Of a stretch of 64,000 bases of DNA, positions 21,459 to 33,601 are shown one piece after another. Position numbers and translations under genes: made by a program. How positions within the stretch are numbered: position 1 is the first letter of the stretch; each line of letters starts with the position of its first letter. Source of the DNA: Cryphonectria parasitica EP155 (lineage: Eukaryota > Ascomycota > Sordariomycetes > Diaporthales > Cryphonectriaceae); NCBI RefSeq assembly GCF_011745365.1, contig NW_024468919.1:186001-250000 (forward strand), given 5' to 3'. A model generated the notes under the pieces. It had not been told where the DNA came from and ran no database searches. It was given only the letters and a program-made list of their open reading frames with translations.

Positions 21459-24400
21459 CTGATTGGCAGTTTGGGGCGTTTTTCGTGTGTGTGTGTGTGT
21501 GTGTGTGTAACTCTCTTCGGACGCTGTGTAAGGTATCAAGTAGAGAGATGACCTTGCTGAGACGAGAGAGAGAAAGAGAGAGAGTAGGAGGGCTTGTTCG
21601 TTGTTCGAAAGGAGGATCCGCTGTGTGTCTGGCGTGGGACGGTAGTGGTTGTGGTGACAGCAGGGGTGTTGTCAATATCGAAAGTTGTTCCGGTGGTAAG
21701 GTTGGGTGACTGATAGATCTCTTCTGGGGAGACTTGAATGCGTGATGTTCAGGGTTGGGTGATGATTCTCAAAGTGGTTGTGCTGGAATATTATTACCAA
21801 ATCCTTGGTGGAATGATGGGTTTATCGAGCCGTGGTCCAAGACATCCGATGGCAGATACATCCCAATAGATATATACCTGCCATCTCGTCTTGGGAATTC
21901 TCCTGGCGCCTGACGGGGCCTCGGGACGCTTCGGCGAGAACCTTGGAAGGGGGGGGGAGGGATGAGCGTGGCCCTGGACCTCTAGGGACCGACGACCTGC
22001 CGGAGGACAAGGATCGCGACCTTTGGATGCTGTGCAACGTGTGGACCCTTCAAACTGTCGATTATCGATCTGGCATCATACGAGTGGGCAATGCCCTGGG
22101 GTGGAGGGGGGGAGGGGGGTCGCTCCCGGGTCCTCAGGCTGAGGCCGAGCCCGGATGAGCCCAACACACTCACACTCACACACCACACTCACACCTACCT
22201 ACACACCTATGGGCTCTCTCAATATCGCGCCTAGAAATTCTCTCCCTTCTAAGGGCACATGGGTCTCGGGTGCGATTCCGAGGCGCGAGGGCTAACATGG
22301 ACAAGTTTTGCCAAGGGGGTGGGTAGTGTACGGTGCAGTATTTAACGAGTGCTATAAAAATACCTTTCCATGTCTCGTCTACTGGTGTGACCATCCACTG
22401 GGCCCACCTTATCAGACATGTCCTCTTCTAACAAATACTAAACTTTTAAACTTCCGAGTCCCTTACCCAAAACCAAACGGCCCCCTCCACCCTTTACCCC
22501 TTTCAATCAGCAAACCATGGCGACTTCCGGCGCCTGTCATGGGGGGGGTTTTTTTTTATTCTTTTCTTTTCCCGCCTGTATTTTTATTTCCAGCTCAAAA
22601 GCCATCACCCCTCCCGGAGAGCTCAATGTCACCTACTATACAAGTAGATTGGCGGCTAGCCCCGTTTGACTTGCATGCATTCCAGCGTTCCGGTACCAAG
22701 TGCCAGCTATGGTCCCTGAAAAACTGGTGAAACCCTCCTAGCCTTTGGAAGGGTGAACCCCTCTTTCTCGAGATCGACAGCCATGTTCAGGGTTCATGTA
22801 AACAAACAAGCAAACAAAAATGTCGTCGGGACATTTATACTGTACGTTGGACCTGTTTGGTTTGAGTACATAATATTGCAACTTGCAGGTACGCGTAGTC
22901 CCTCCCTCCTCTCTCTTTTCTAGTAACTTTTGCCATGGATGTACTGGGGCGCAGTCCCCAATGGTTTCTCGCCGTCAACCCTTAGTCCATCCAATAAACC
23001 ACCGCGACAGCGATTCATTCAATCGTCGGTAGTGGCCGGTCTACCCCATTGCCGAGCGGTGAGTAACGTCTCCCTCGGCCGAAAGGCAGCAGGAAAAATA
23101 AGATATCATTGTACAGAGTAGATCATGATGGAGTGCAAATCCCTCCCACATGCGAACTCGGGCCCCCCGCAGGTTGAAGCTGTTAGTTGAGATCCCTCCG
23201 TTCCCCGTCAAGATTCACTCTTGCATGCGATAGGTCACCGCTCGGCTAATCTTGCCCGCTGACAGCTCAGCCCTCTTGGCCGTACTCTAGGCCTTACATC
23301 ACAGTGATCGACAGTGACAAGACCAATCCAGACTCCAAAGTTGCTGCATGGAATTTTTGATAAGATGCCATATCCGGAGGAGTTACCCACTAGGGAATTA
23401 TGTATGCGAATGCGATCCACAAAGATCTGGTCTTCCCGGGTCCATACATGTGAACACACTGCAAATCCGACATGGAGATCCTTTTTTCAGTGATGGGAAA
23501 CCCTAGACGGATCGTGATGAAAGCACAACGTCTTTTTTTCTCCCCCCTCATCTCAGCTCAAGCCCTACCTTGCCCTCCCCCCCCCCCTTCTCTTCCCTGC
23601 TTGTCTGCTGCAGAGTAGTGGAGCATCCAGACTTTCTTCTTCCCTGCAGGTGTCACAAAGAAAGTATTGATTGTAACATTTTTGTTCTTTTTTTTATTTC
23701 CTTTTTTTATTCTATTTATTTTCATTGGTTGGAAGAGTGCCGAGCCGAGCCAACACAGAGGTGTGCCGACAAATGCTCTAAAACGAACCATTCTCCTGCA
23801 GCCCTTGCAAAAAGTGGCGTGATTCTAATGTGGGTCCGAACCGCCGCCCATTCTGGGGTCGCGCCACAAAGCTGGTGGCCATACCGTGGCCCTCAAACGT
23901 GTGACCGGGCGTGGCCGCGTCAATTTTGTTAGGGCTCCAAGTCCCCTTTAGGGCAATTGTCGCTACAGGGTGACTTGACCGAGCATCGAGGGAAGTTATC
24001 GTGATGGCCTCACCTTGGAAATTCTCGACTTGCACGCGCCTCCGGGTTGATTTCGTCCGACGCGCGGGCTCAGTCAGCCTTTTTTTCTTCTTTTTTTTTC
24101 TTTTCTTCTTTTCTTTCTGACTCTTTTTTTTCTTCTTCCTTTCCTTCACTATTACCATATTGTTACCGACTTGTTACCGGGATACGACCGATCCATACCT
24201 TACCCCTTTCAGATACCAGATTCATACGTTAGAAGAAAAAACAAAGTTTCTTCGGACCCGTGCAGCCGTCGTACCCGACGTATCATCGCGGTCAGCAACG
24301 CCGATCCTCAATACTCTCCAGTAATTACCTCCAAGCTGTATCTTGTTTCGGTCAAGACTTGATGATGCCCGTTGAATTGGGATATAATTTACTTTGTAGA

Positions 24401-24880
24401 TTGCACAACAAGGTATCAAATTACGACGTTTTGTTACCAGGACCAGCCTTTAAGCGATTACTCTCGTCACGCCAGGTTTCACGTCGTCTACAGATAGGAT
24501 AGCTTAATCGAATTGATTGAAGAATTGACCGAATGCTGGGTTCGGTTTAACACTTTTTGCTAACTCTCGCAGAATCAGAATGACACAGCCCCCCCCTTTT
24601 CTTTTTTGACGATGCTTGTCAAGTAATACGTTGGACTCCCAGCTTCTTAACAAAGTGTCAATCCTTTGAAGTTTCGAGAGAAGACACCCCAAGTAAAAGT
24701 AGTAGTATCAACACCAAGTTGACAATGACTAAAAGTTCGCCTATTCTCTCTTCCTCGTCTTTCTCTGTTGGATGAGTGTATACCTTTCTGCATCGATAAC
24801 AACAGGTGGACTTCTACCAACGTGCAACGACCCCTCTGCGACGGACTAACACAATGCTCTCCAAATGGTGGCACAACCTC
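21459..24880. other. 3.4 kb spacer with microsatellites, no gene seen
   Basis: A (GT)n run at 21486-21508 lies about 30 bases upstream of the bHLH start and is probably in its leader, with an AG-rich run at 21568-21588. Poly-T/poly-C stretches recur at 22543-22560, 23577-23588, 23688-23714 and 24079-24140. Frames of 60-140 codons here are low-complexity or have no family-like content. Confidence 0.5.
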
Positions 24881-25393
24881 CTACTTCTCTCCCGCCAAGA
24901 CCATACCGACCTCCTTCAAAGTCACACTCTCCACGAAGCCGTTCCTCTCGTACAACCGCCGCCCTGGCGGGTCTGCAAACAAGGTGATGTACGGCTCCCC
25001 ATCCTCCGGGCTGTTGTCCTTGACATAAGCCAACAGATGCTTGAGGACCACGCTCCCCAGCCCCTTCCTCTGGTGCTCCGGCAGGGTAGCCATGTCCGCA
25101 ATATGAAAGTACCATCCACCATCGCCGATGATCCGACCCATAGCCACCGCCTGGCTCTTATTCAGTAGCCCGGCTGAAGGTGGAGAAGCTGCCTCGGACT
25201 CGCTCCCAGAGGAGTAGGTAATGTGGCACCCGTACAAGCTCCCCGTCACAGCACCTGCAGCCTGTGCCTCTGTCACGGGCGTGAGACCGCTTGATTTGCG
25301 CAGGTTGCGGTACTCCGAGACCGACGGGAACCCTGCGTGCAGTGTGTACCCGGCGGGCAGATCGCTCGGAGGGTTGTCCAGTCTGGAGGCCAT
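24881..25393 (-). CDS. GNAT-family N-acetyltransferase
   Basis: Single-exon protein of 170 residues with the GNAT fold. Visible are beta strands 4-5 in WYFHIADMATLPEHQRKGLG, where QRKGLG is the acetyl-CoA pyrophosphate loop (Q/RxxGxG), then SVVLKHLLAYV, and a C-terminal RLYERNGFVES block that is typical of strand 6-helix 4. The length suits a stand-alone GNAT domain. The acceptor (amine, polyamine or small molecule) cannot be told. The N-terminus (LPAGYTLHAGFPSVSEYRNLRK) matches the common fungal YjdJ-like GNAT group. Confidence 0.9.
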   Translation of the reverse strand: MASRLDNPPSDLPAGYTLHAGFPSVSEYRNLRKSSGLTPVTEAQAAGAVTGSLYGCHITYSSGSESEAASPPSAGLLNKSQAVAMGRIIGDGGWYFHIADMATLPEHQRKGLGSVVLKHLLAYVKDNSPEDGEPYITLFADPPGRRLYERNGFVESVTLKEVGMVLAGEK

Positions 25394-26046
25394 GACGTTG
25401 TAGCTTAGGATTTCGAGACTGTCGGCTTGACTTGCTGAACGCCCCCCCGCTTTTGAAGATGGAGAATGTATCGAGAATCAAGTGGCACTATAATCCACTA
25501 TGCTGTATATGAGGAGGAGATGCTTGTTCCAATGTTGATCGTTCGGAATTTGCTTTGTTGATGGACCGAGCTATCATTAAAGAGGAGAAACAGTTTAGGG
25601 TCGTAAGGCAGGAGCAAGTGGAAGCTCTCTTATGAATTGAAAAAAGACAACTTGATTGATAATGAGCCCAAGGAAGGGCGTAAAACGGCGCTCGGAGCTC
25701 GGGTCTCGAGCATCTGAACGCCTCAACCTGACTTTTTGTAGACATTGGCGATATTGTCGCCTGAAAAAAAGAATACAAAAAAAAAGCAAATACTAAGTTC
25801 GGGATTGCAGCAGATAGAATACGGAATTTGTACTAGGGGATTCTTGTTCGGGGCTTTAAAAGCTACCAGTCTTTTGCATTTAACCTTTTGAAGAGTTTAC
25901 TTTGATAATTCATGAGAATAGTACGCATTCATGTGTTCATTATGGGACCGCACCGTCCCCGTCTAAAGCTGTATAAGAGCCTCAGTAATTCTATGCATGC
26001 ATGTGCTCTTTGCAGGCGAGCTGTTCTTTTCATCCACGATGCACTT
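25394..26046. other. spacer, no gene seen
   Basis: Lies upstream of the GNAT gene and downstream of the DUF1479 gene (both on the minus strand). Short frames here lack recognisable features. Confidence 0.5.
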
Positions 26047-28449
26047 TCATGACAAAATCCGCGAGATCAGCTGTCTGGTCGCAGCCATCTGCTCGGCCTG
26101 CGCCTTACCATTGATCCTCTGCGCCCCAGCCCTCTCCGTAGGGATGTAGAAGTCGTACCTGTCCGGGAAGAGGATGATGTTGGCCAGCCTCACAACTTCT
26201 GCCTCACCTTCCGTACCGGATCCGCGCTCCCGCGGTCCCCTCTCAGCCGTCTTCTCCTGGTTGCTGCCGCGTTCGTTATCTACATCCATCATGTCGGCAT
26301 GAGGCTCGTCCGGCGTTGGTGTGCCAGCTCTTGTGCCGGGCCTCGTCATGACCTTGCTCCCGTCCCTGCTCAGCTCCCAGGGCGCGAGACCCATGGCCCG
26401 CAGGCCCGCGTCGCCGCCGACCTCTGCAATTTCGGCCTTGCCAGGACGTCCTTCGTGCGGCGCCTCGGAACCTATCGCGCTGCCTGCAGAGTCAAAATCC
26501 GGTCCCGGCTGGCCCTGCATAAATGCCTTCCTCTGTCGAGCTAGGAACAGCGCGTTCGTCTGCGTCAGTGGACAGGCAGGCGTGTACATGAGCATGCTGG
26601 GCGCAGGGTGGTCGGGTTTCGGGGTCCCAGGCTTGCTGGGCGCGGTGGTCATGATGCTGTATGCCTGGTCGCAGTGCCAGAGGACGTAGTCGCCGGCCTG
26701 CAGCGTGGGGACCTCAACCAGGGACCGGCGCAGGCGCAGGTGCGGGTGCCACAACTCTGTGATCCGCTGGGCATGGCCTGGCACAGCGCCATGGATGATG
26801 GTGGACTGCTCCTCGTCAAAGGTCCAGTTGTCGGGGTCGAGGAAGGCATCCCACTCAGCGATGGTCTCAGGCGATGCGCCCTCCTCGTCATACCCCGAAG
26901 TGGGCGGCGGCGTCGTCTTTGGGGAGAAGAATGGCCGCAGCAAAAAGTAGGCCACCGCGAGCTTGGGGCAGGGCAGGACGCGGATGCTGGCAGGCTCGCC
27001 CGACGTGAGGGCGAGGATGCCCTGGAACATCCTGAAGATACTGCACGACCCAGCGCCGTTGTACAGATCCTGTGTGACGTTGATACGGCCAGACGGGTCC
27101 CATGGATCAAAATCCTCCCAGTCGCCACGGAATATAGCCTCGTATGCCCCTCCTCGGCCGTAGCCATCCGGTTCCCACCGCTCAAGGCTGCCGTTGTCGA
27201 CCTGGGCGATAAGGGTGGAGGCGGCGCTGGTGGTGAGATTATCGGCAGCAGAGTTGCCGTTCAACAGCTGCGGCGCGGCATTGCTGCCCATAATGCTGCT
27301 GTCGTGGATGCGCAGGCGGTCCGCGTACGAGATGGGAAACCGAGTGGCGACGCGTGAGATGTCGGCGTCAGTGCCCTTGGTTTCCCAGAAGGTCATGGCC
27401 CACTTCTGCACGCGCAACACCGAAGGATGGGCGCGGATGGCGATCTGCGCGGGCGTCCAGAAGAGCTCGAAGCAGGTCGGGTCCTGGGGGATGGTAGGTT
27501 TGATATGGTCTCGGTTGCGGGTGATGTACTCTCTCGTTTGCCGGATCCACGTCTCTGTCTGTGTCTGCGAGACGACGCCACGCACAAGAGCAACACCGTA
27601 CCGCTTGAGATCCTGCTCAAAGGGGGCCACCTTGGCCGGGTCGTCAATGTCGGAGAAGTGGATGGTAGGAATGAGATCTGCACCACGGCTCTGGATATGC
27701 TGGATTTCGGCCTTCAGAGCCGCCAGAAGACGCCTCCAGGAGTCCGCGATGGCAGCCTCTCTGCCCTGGATGAGGCGGCGTTTGATGTTGGCGAAGCGCG
27801 TCGGTAGAGGGATGGGCTCTGAGCCGTAGAAGGACTGCACTGGTGGCTCCATGCTGCCGATTTTGGCAAAGACCTTGCGGCTGCCTATACTGCCTGTGTT
27901 CTTGGTGACGCGGTGCTGCGAGTGCGTCCTGTGGTGGGACGTCCCGACTGGCGTGCTCGAGGAGCTTGGGGCGGCCGAGGACAGAGGAGTTGTGACTGTT
28001 GGTGTTGTGATTGCTGATATTGCCATTACTGCTGCTGCTGCCGCTGCCCCCGCCGCTGTTGTTGTTGTTGTTGTTGTTGTTGGTTCTGTCGCTGAGGAGG
28101 GGGAGGTGGAAGGGGGCTTCGGAGGAGCAACCAGAGGCCCAGCCTCTGAGACTTTGGCAGAAACCATCTTGACAGCTGCAGTAAGATTTTTGGTGCTGAA
28201 AACACTACTGCTACTCCTACTCTTCCTTCGAAGGGGTGCCCGTGGCCCAGAGATCCTCACTGTGGCTGTGATGCGGGTTGGGCGACCCGTCGTCGTGGGT
28301 TGAGAAGATGAGCCAGGAGGTGTCGTTTTATTGTTGAAGCGAGCAGCAGTAGCGCCGCTACTTGAATTCGACGGATCCCTCTCCTCTGCAGGCGGTGGTG
28401 GTGGGGGATCACCCGCCTGTGCAAGCTGACTGGCAGGCATCTTGAACAA
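26047..28449 (-). CDS. DUF1479 domain protein (Fe(II)/2-oxoglutarate-oxygenase-like) with long disordered N-terminus
   Basis: 800 residues in one exon. The first 200 residues are disordered: a poly-Pro start, a Thr run and an Ala run, encoded by triplet repeats near 28020-28080. A DUF1479 domain follows from about 215 to 640: PIHFSDID-like entry, YGVALVRGVVSQTQTETW, CFELFWTPAQ, VDNGSLERWEPDGY, WEDFDPWDPSGR, MFQGILALTSG, YVLWHCDQAYSI. The family, including bacterial YbiU, has a cupin fold with an iron site. Fungal members typically read HxDxGSxERW, whereas here the motif is AQVDNGSLERW, so the first His is Gln. A low-complexity insert follows, and a final block (IILFPDRYDFYIPTERAG...RQLISRILS). 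No substrate is known. Confidence 0.85.
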   Translation of the reverse strand: MFKMPASQLAQAGDPPPPPPAEERDPSNSSSGATAARFNNKTTPPGSSSQPTTTGRPTRITATVRISGPRAPLRRKSRSSSSVFSTKNLTAAVKMVSAKVSEAGPLVAPPKPPSTSPSSATEPTTTTTTTTAAGAAAAAAVMAISAITTPTVTTPLSSAAPSSSSTPVGTSHHRTHSQHRVTKNTGSIGSRKVFAKIGSMEPPVQSFYGSEPIPLPTRFANIKRRLIQGREAAIADSWRRLLAALKAEIQHIQSRGADLIPTIHFSDIDDPAKVAPFEQDLKRYGVALVRGVVSQTQTETWIRQTREYITRNRDHIKPTIPQDPTCFELFWTPAQIAIRAHPSVLRVQKWAMTFWETKGTDADISRVATRFPISYADRLRIHDSSIMGSNAAPQLLNGNSAADNLTTSAASTLIAQVDNGSLERWEPDGYGRGGAYEAIFRGDWEDFDPWDPSGRINVTQDLYNGAGSCSIFRMFQGILALTSGEPASIRVLPCPKLAVAYFLLRPFFSPKTTPPPTSGYDEEGASPETIAEWDAFLDPDNWTFDEEQSTIIHGAVPGHAQRITELWHPHLRLRRSLVEVPTLQAGDYVLWHCDQAYSIMTTAPSKPGTPKPDHPAPSMLMYTPACPLTQTNALFLARQRKAFMQGQPGPDFDSAGSAIGSEAPHEGRPGKAEIAEVGGDAGLRAMGLAPWELSRDGSKVMTRPGTRAGTPTPDEPHADMMDVDNERGSNQEKTAERGPRERGSGTEGEAEVVRLANIILFPDRYDFYIPTERAGAQRINGKAQAEQMAATRQLISRILS

Positions 28450-28610
28450 ACGAGCGAGTAGAAAGGTCCTTGCCTCTCAGGAAAAAAAGGAATTAGAGGG
28501 GGAAAAGTTGGAGAAACAGGCTTGGTCTGATAAGCACAGCAGGCTATAGTGTGAGTGAGTGAGTGTGTGTGGGTGTCTGTGAAACGGTCTAGATGTGTTG
28601 CCGAGGTGAG

Positions 28611-28670
28611 GTGCTGTGAGGTGCTGGGAGGTGCTGGGAGGTGCTGTGAGGTGCCGTGAGATGCCGCGCT
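28611..28670. repeat. 10-bp minisatellite, about six units
   Basis: Tandem decamers GTGCTGTGAG, GTGCTGGGAG (twice), GTGCTGTGAG, GTGCCGTGAG and a degenerate ATGCCGCGCT. The tract lies about 160 bases upstream of the DUF1479 gene start, i.e. in its promoter or leader. Confidence 0.9.
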
Positions 28671-29589
28671 GCGATGTGCTGCGTGCTGTTGGTGGTGGCC
28701 TAGTCACGGTGAGATTGCACTGTATAGTCCCTTCTGGGTGGTTCCTTCTTCCCTCTCTCCCTCTCTCCCTCTCGCTCGCGGCTTCCTCGTTTGGGGCCCC
28801 GTGATTTAGCTGGGGTAGTGTCGACCGGGCTGCGCGCGGGGAAGGTTAATTAACTTGATGCTTAGAACCTAATCCCGTTTTGCGCTATCCCGCGCTTGCG
28901 TTTGCAATTCTCTGTTTGGCCCCTTCCGTACTGGACAGTACAGGAATTTGATCCTCTCCAGAAGAGAACAATCGGCTTCTCTTTTTCTTTCTCTTTTGCT
29001 TTGGTTATCCTCCGTATCTCGTCTTCGAGATTGGCGCACTGTCCAACTTGGGGATCAACCTTAACCCAATCTGAAGGTCCAGATCGAAGCCGCAGGCCCC
29101 TTGTTTTCGTTCCCCCCTTCTTCCTCTCTTCTTCTCTTCCCTCCCACCCCTGTCTCGTTCCCTGTTTCTGTCTCGTTGCTGCTTTGGCTTTTTCGACGCG
29201 TGACTTCTTTCCAGCCAGTAGAAGAAGAACACGCTAAGGAGTATGTCTCCAAGGAGTAAATCCCACTCGTGAGCAAAAATTAATATGCCGAGATTCTCAC
29301 ACTTGGTCCCAGGAAGTGCGTGAGATTCCGACACTACGGAGCTGAGGGCGCCGCGGTCTGCTGGATTTCCTCTTTGGGAACGTTCCCGGGGGAAGGATGT
29401 GATCGATGATGATTCAAAATTGCAGGTAGTGGATGTGAATGCCGATCTCAAACTCGAGCTGTTGTTGCTATGGTGGTGATTGTCGTCTTGGATGAGTCCC
29501 ACGGCGAGAAGAGAAAGGGAGAGGGTGGGTGGTACGAGAGAGGCAGGGGGTGAGAGTATCTTGGATGTAGACACGATAATAAGGCTGCG

Positions 29590-29597
<8 letters not shown>

Positions 29598-29632
<35 letters not shown>

Positions 29633-29639
29633 GAGAGAG
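29598..29639. repeat. (GA)n microsatellite
   Basis: About 20 GA dinucleotides, interrupted once or twice at the 3' end. Confidence 0.9.
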
Positions 29640-32600
29640 GAGAGAGAGCAGAGGATGCCTCGACGTGTCGTATTTTCTGGTAGTTGCCAAGCCTGCTTGT
29701 GCTCAAAAGACTTAAGATGATCAAGTATCATGTCAGACAGTAGTGGTGACCACGGCATAAGACTGGATCGTTTCCTTGTCTACGTCCTAAAGTCACCACG
29801 GCTGGATCATGTGGGCAGGAAGAGCATCTCCCTTTCTATTTAAGCCTTCCAGCGAGACTGGGATCAGGACCGAGCCTCGGAAATTTCACGATGCATTTGC
29901 ATCCAGCCTGAGACCAGTACATCACCGAGATCTGGGTATTAGTGATGGATCTAATCATGGAAGGTCTTTTCTCGTTCTTTTCCCCCCTCTGTTCACACCC
30001 ATTTTTATTTATTTATTTATCTCTCGTCTCATCGCAGGGGGGTGGCGGGGGAGTAAGTACCTCAGAATAAGGAATCATGCACGGAACGATATTCCGCCCT
30101 GCATGATGGTCCTGAGATGTTACCACTCGTGACATGTATTCGTTCATCCCTCAGCTGCTTCTCACTCGCTGCCCCATGCTGCTGAATCAATCTCCATCCC
30201 ACGAGGTGTTTTATCAGCAGGTACTGAGGCGGTTGTACGGCCCAGTGAACTAGTTTCAGGGCCCACCAGAGTTACACCAGCACGTTCAGCACGCCTTCGA
30301 GCCCCACCACCCCACGGCCCGTCAGCCCGCCAGGCCGTCAGATCCGGGGCTCCAAATGGACCCAAGGTAGATGCTTGACCCCGAAGACCCTGCCCTCCTA
30401 TAGGTTCCGGCGAATTTCCTGTAGCTGGACTGCGGCCTAGACTTCCACCTCCGCCCAGGAGGGGTGAAGTGTGACGCTACTGTACTATGGTAACAGCACG
30501 AAATAGATCTCATGTACCTTGTGTACTACCATCTGTATCATACATGGAACATGTATACAAGCCTCATCAGCTGGCACTATCATTTACATCAAATCATTGT
30601 CGACCATTGCACAGTTGAGCAATCACAACGAGGACGGCACACCATACGTACATTAGAACGAAACGGCTGAATGAATGTAAGCATGACTTGAGCCGTGATA
30701 AATTATTCTCCGCCATATCCCATTGGACTGAGAATTCCGGAGCTGGAGTCCCGTCTTTCATAAGGAACACACTACTGTTTGGACATAATGCTCGTCAGCG
30801 TCGCCCAAGAGACAGAGAATGGTTTCCAGGTGGTGCATTCTTCGTATCGGCAAAGCTGGAGTGGGAGGAGGCCAGAAATATATTCCTCCAATCTGCGCGC
30901 AGCTCCTTACCGTCCCATGTGTCGCCATATGTCGTGACATTTGCTCCTGGATCTCGGTTCACCATCTTCGTCACATTCCATGCAGTAGGCACGAAACCCG
31001 CCATGTACTGTCTAGGTGCTTTTACCCGAACGTAACCTTCAAGGCATGGCGTATACTACCACAGTGTGCTCGGCGTGTGTGTTATAGATCATGCCAGCCG
31101 GAGTACTCCTCTTTAATCGACACATCCGTCGGGTCTAACAGCCTTGAGCCTTGCTATGGGTGCTTACTTGTACCAAGTACCTAGGTATGGCAGATCCCGC
31201 TTACAACACGTACAGCGGAGAAATGGCGGCTAAACTGCATCTCACGCGTGAGCCACTGCCCACGTCCTCGGGCCACCTTTCCGGCTTGCTCACCCTGTCT
31301 TGAGATAGACGTGCCACAGTACTTTACCGGTCTATGAACCGATACACCCACTCACCCACTCACACGCTCCCACCAACCTGACGACCCACCCACTCACACA
31401 CACACACCCCCCCACAAGCATACACCGCTCTCAATCCCGATTAAGGGTGGCGGGATCCACGGATGCTCGCGATAAGATCTTGTCCTGCAAAACATAATAC
31501 AGGAAATACAACAGAAGTTTGCTGCGGCTCCTTTTTTCTTCTTCTTAGCCTCGAGGCTAATTCCCAGGCCGCTGGTACTCTGCCCTCCCAACGGCCCGGC
31601 TCTCAGTCCTGCTGGGCGGTCTTCGCCTTGTCATCCCGCGGTAAAGATGCCACAGTAGCAACCTTCAGCCCAGCGACGGCCCGTACATGCGATTTCTCCG
31701 ATTGGACTCATGCAAGGTCGGGGCGTTCTGCTGTCTGAAGGGGGAGGGGATGGGAGGAACGGCGCGTCACGATACAGGGTTTCGACTTCTCGGTCAGGTG
31801 TCTGCAGATGGTGTTGAATGAAGTGGTCGCATGAAATATATCAAGTACTTCAAGACACTCCAAATGGCGCCACAGACATGTAACAGATATTGAACATCGA
31901 ACTCAAGGGATCACTCCTCTGACTCTCAATTTATGCGGTCGCACGCGGATCATTTGCAGCCAAATCCCCCTCTTTCGTATGACATGCGACGACCTGCAAG
32001 CCTGTAACGTTAGGCATCAGCTATCAGATGCAGATTGCATCTTGGCCAGCATGGAGATCGACGTCTGGGGTCTCGGTAACTAATCGTGGCGAGAGACCTC
32101 AGCCTTGTCAGCGCCAAAAGAAACAAAAACTTAATAATAATAATAACAAATTAAATAAAGCAGGAACCCCTGGTCTTTCGGCTCCTCTGCCCGTCAGATC
32201 ATGTCCGCCTTTCGAGGTCTGCTTTGGCAGCCTTGGTTCATGCTGTGTAAGTAACGAGGCATAACAGAGGCGTGACAGTATATTCTTATCACACCTGAAC
32301 AGTCCTGTCCAACAAGGGGCCCAAATCTTCATAGACGCAGGGATGACACTGATCAAACACCTCGTATTTGAGACCCTGCTTCTCGGAAACGTTTCAATTT
32401 GATATTCACGATGCTCCCCGACCGCAACCACGGGATGGTCACAGAACTCTTCCGCCAGGTCAAGTCTTGACCGCTGGGTCGTCGGAGCCTCCTACCCCCA
32501 TCCTAGCCTCTTAAAACAATACTTCATAACTTGAAGGAAGGCAGACTAGGAATATGAGCCGGCCCGCATAGGCGGTGAATCCTCCATAGAGCCTTATGAG

Positions 32601-33601
32601 GTTCCTTAAGCCTCCGCTGCTGATATTCCCGAGCTGAAGATACCGCCCTGGGTCGAACGAAACGAGCTGGCATTTGCTCGGGGCATATGTCCGCCAGCAA
32701 TACTTGCACTTGCTATGATCCAGCCGGTGAAGCTCCTATCTTGCCCGGTACTCATAGGAAGCCCTTCCCGAGCCTGGAGAAATGGAGGCTTTTGGCATGG
32801 GGGAGTTGCTAGGAGAGGCTGAGAGAACAAAATAGTGCTACGAAAACAGACACAGGGGAGCCAAAGAATGGTTCGCTGGTGGGCCAAGCCTCAGACTTGA
32901 GCAGATCAGGGCAGCTTCATGGAGACAGAGCATTCGCGAAACCATTCTTGAACATTCTGTGTTATTCTTTCCCCAGTATTGCTTTCTACCAATATAAAAT
33001 CCATCTGTATCGCCTGCAAGCTTGTGCGACCCTCCTACCATACCAAAGTGTGTCCATCCAGTGCGTTGTCATGGTTTACTCAGCTCTCAGAGGTTCGGGC
33101 ACTGTTACCCAGACGCCAAAGAGAGTTCTCCTTGCTACCGATGCAAGAGCTAATCCTCTTTGGCTTCATCAACACCTGCCCCTGGGATACTGCTAGCTCG
33201 GTGCCTGTGAGGCCCATGTCACACATTTCTTCATCACCGTAACAGTCTGTGAAAGAGACCTGAATTGCAGAGCAGAAAGGTCGAGGGGGTATGGCAGTGC
33301 GGAAACGGAATGAAACGAAGAGATCTTGGATGTGGGAGGGCAGACCAGTCCAAGCGGCCCACTAAGTAGCAGTATAAATATCTCATGGGTCCCTCGACGA
33401 TGCCTGACACGCTGACACGCGCAGGGAGTGGTGGTGCAGCTGAGGGGTGGCGAGGCATGGCGCCAGGAGGGGATATGGATTGACTGCATACTAAGTAAAG
33501 AACAATGTGAGTGTAGAACCAGGAGCCAAAAGTTCTCGATAGGCTATGGTTATTTCCTAGATTCGTTTTTCGTTGTGTAAGTCAGTTCCGCGGTGCTGGT
33601 T

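Larger units (their letters stand above)
28450..33601. other. 5.2 kb gene desert with several simple repeats
   Basis: The longest gene-free stretch in the window. It contains a decamer minisatellite (28611-28670), a (GA)n tract (29598-29639) and a CA/CCCACT-rich stretch (31349-31412). Frames up to about 240 codons occur but follow the repeats or lack any family-like pattern. I see no transposase, reverse transcriptase, terminal repeat or rRNA/tRNA signal. Confidence 0.5.

Noticed and set aside
22230..22295. tRNA-like GGTGCGATTCC with CTCGG/CCGAG stem
   Set aside because: The loop is 8 bases, the conserved TTC of the T-loop is absent, and no A box or acceptor stem can be folded around it.
28896..29724. 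Overlapping frames of 110-240 codons on both strands in the gene desert
   Set aside because: Their sequence follows CT/GA repeats and shows neither domain patterns nor consistent codon use.
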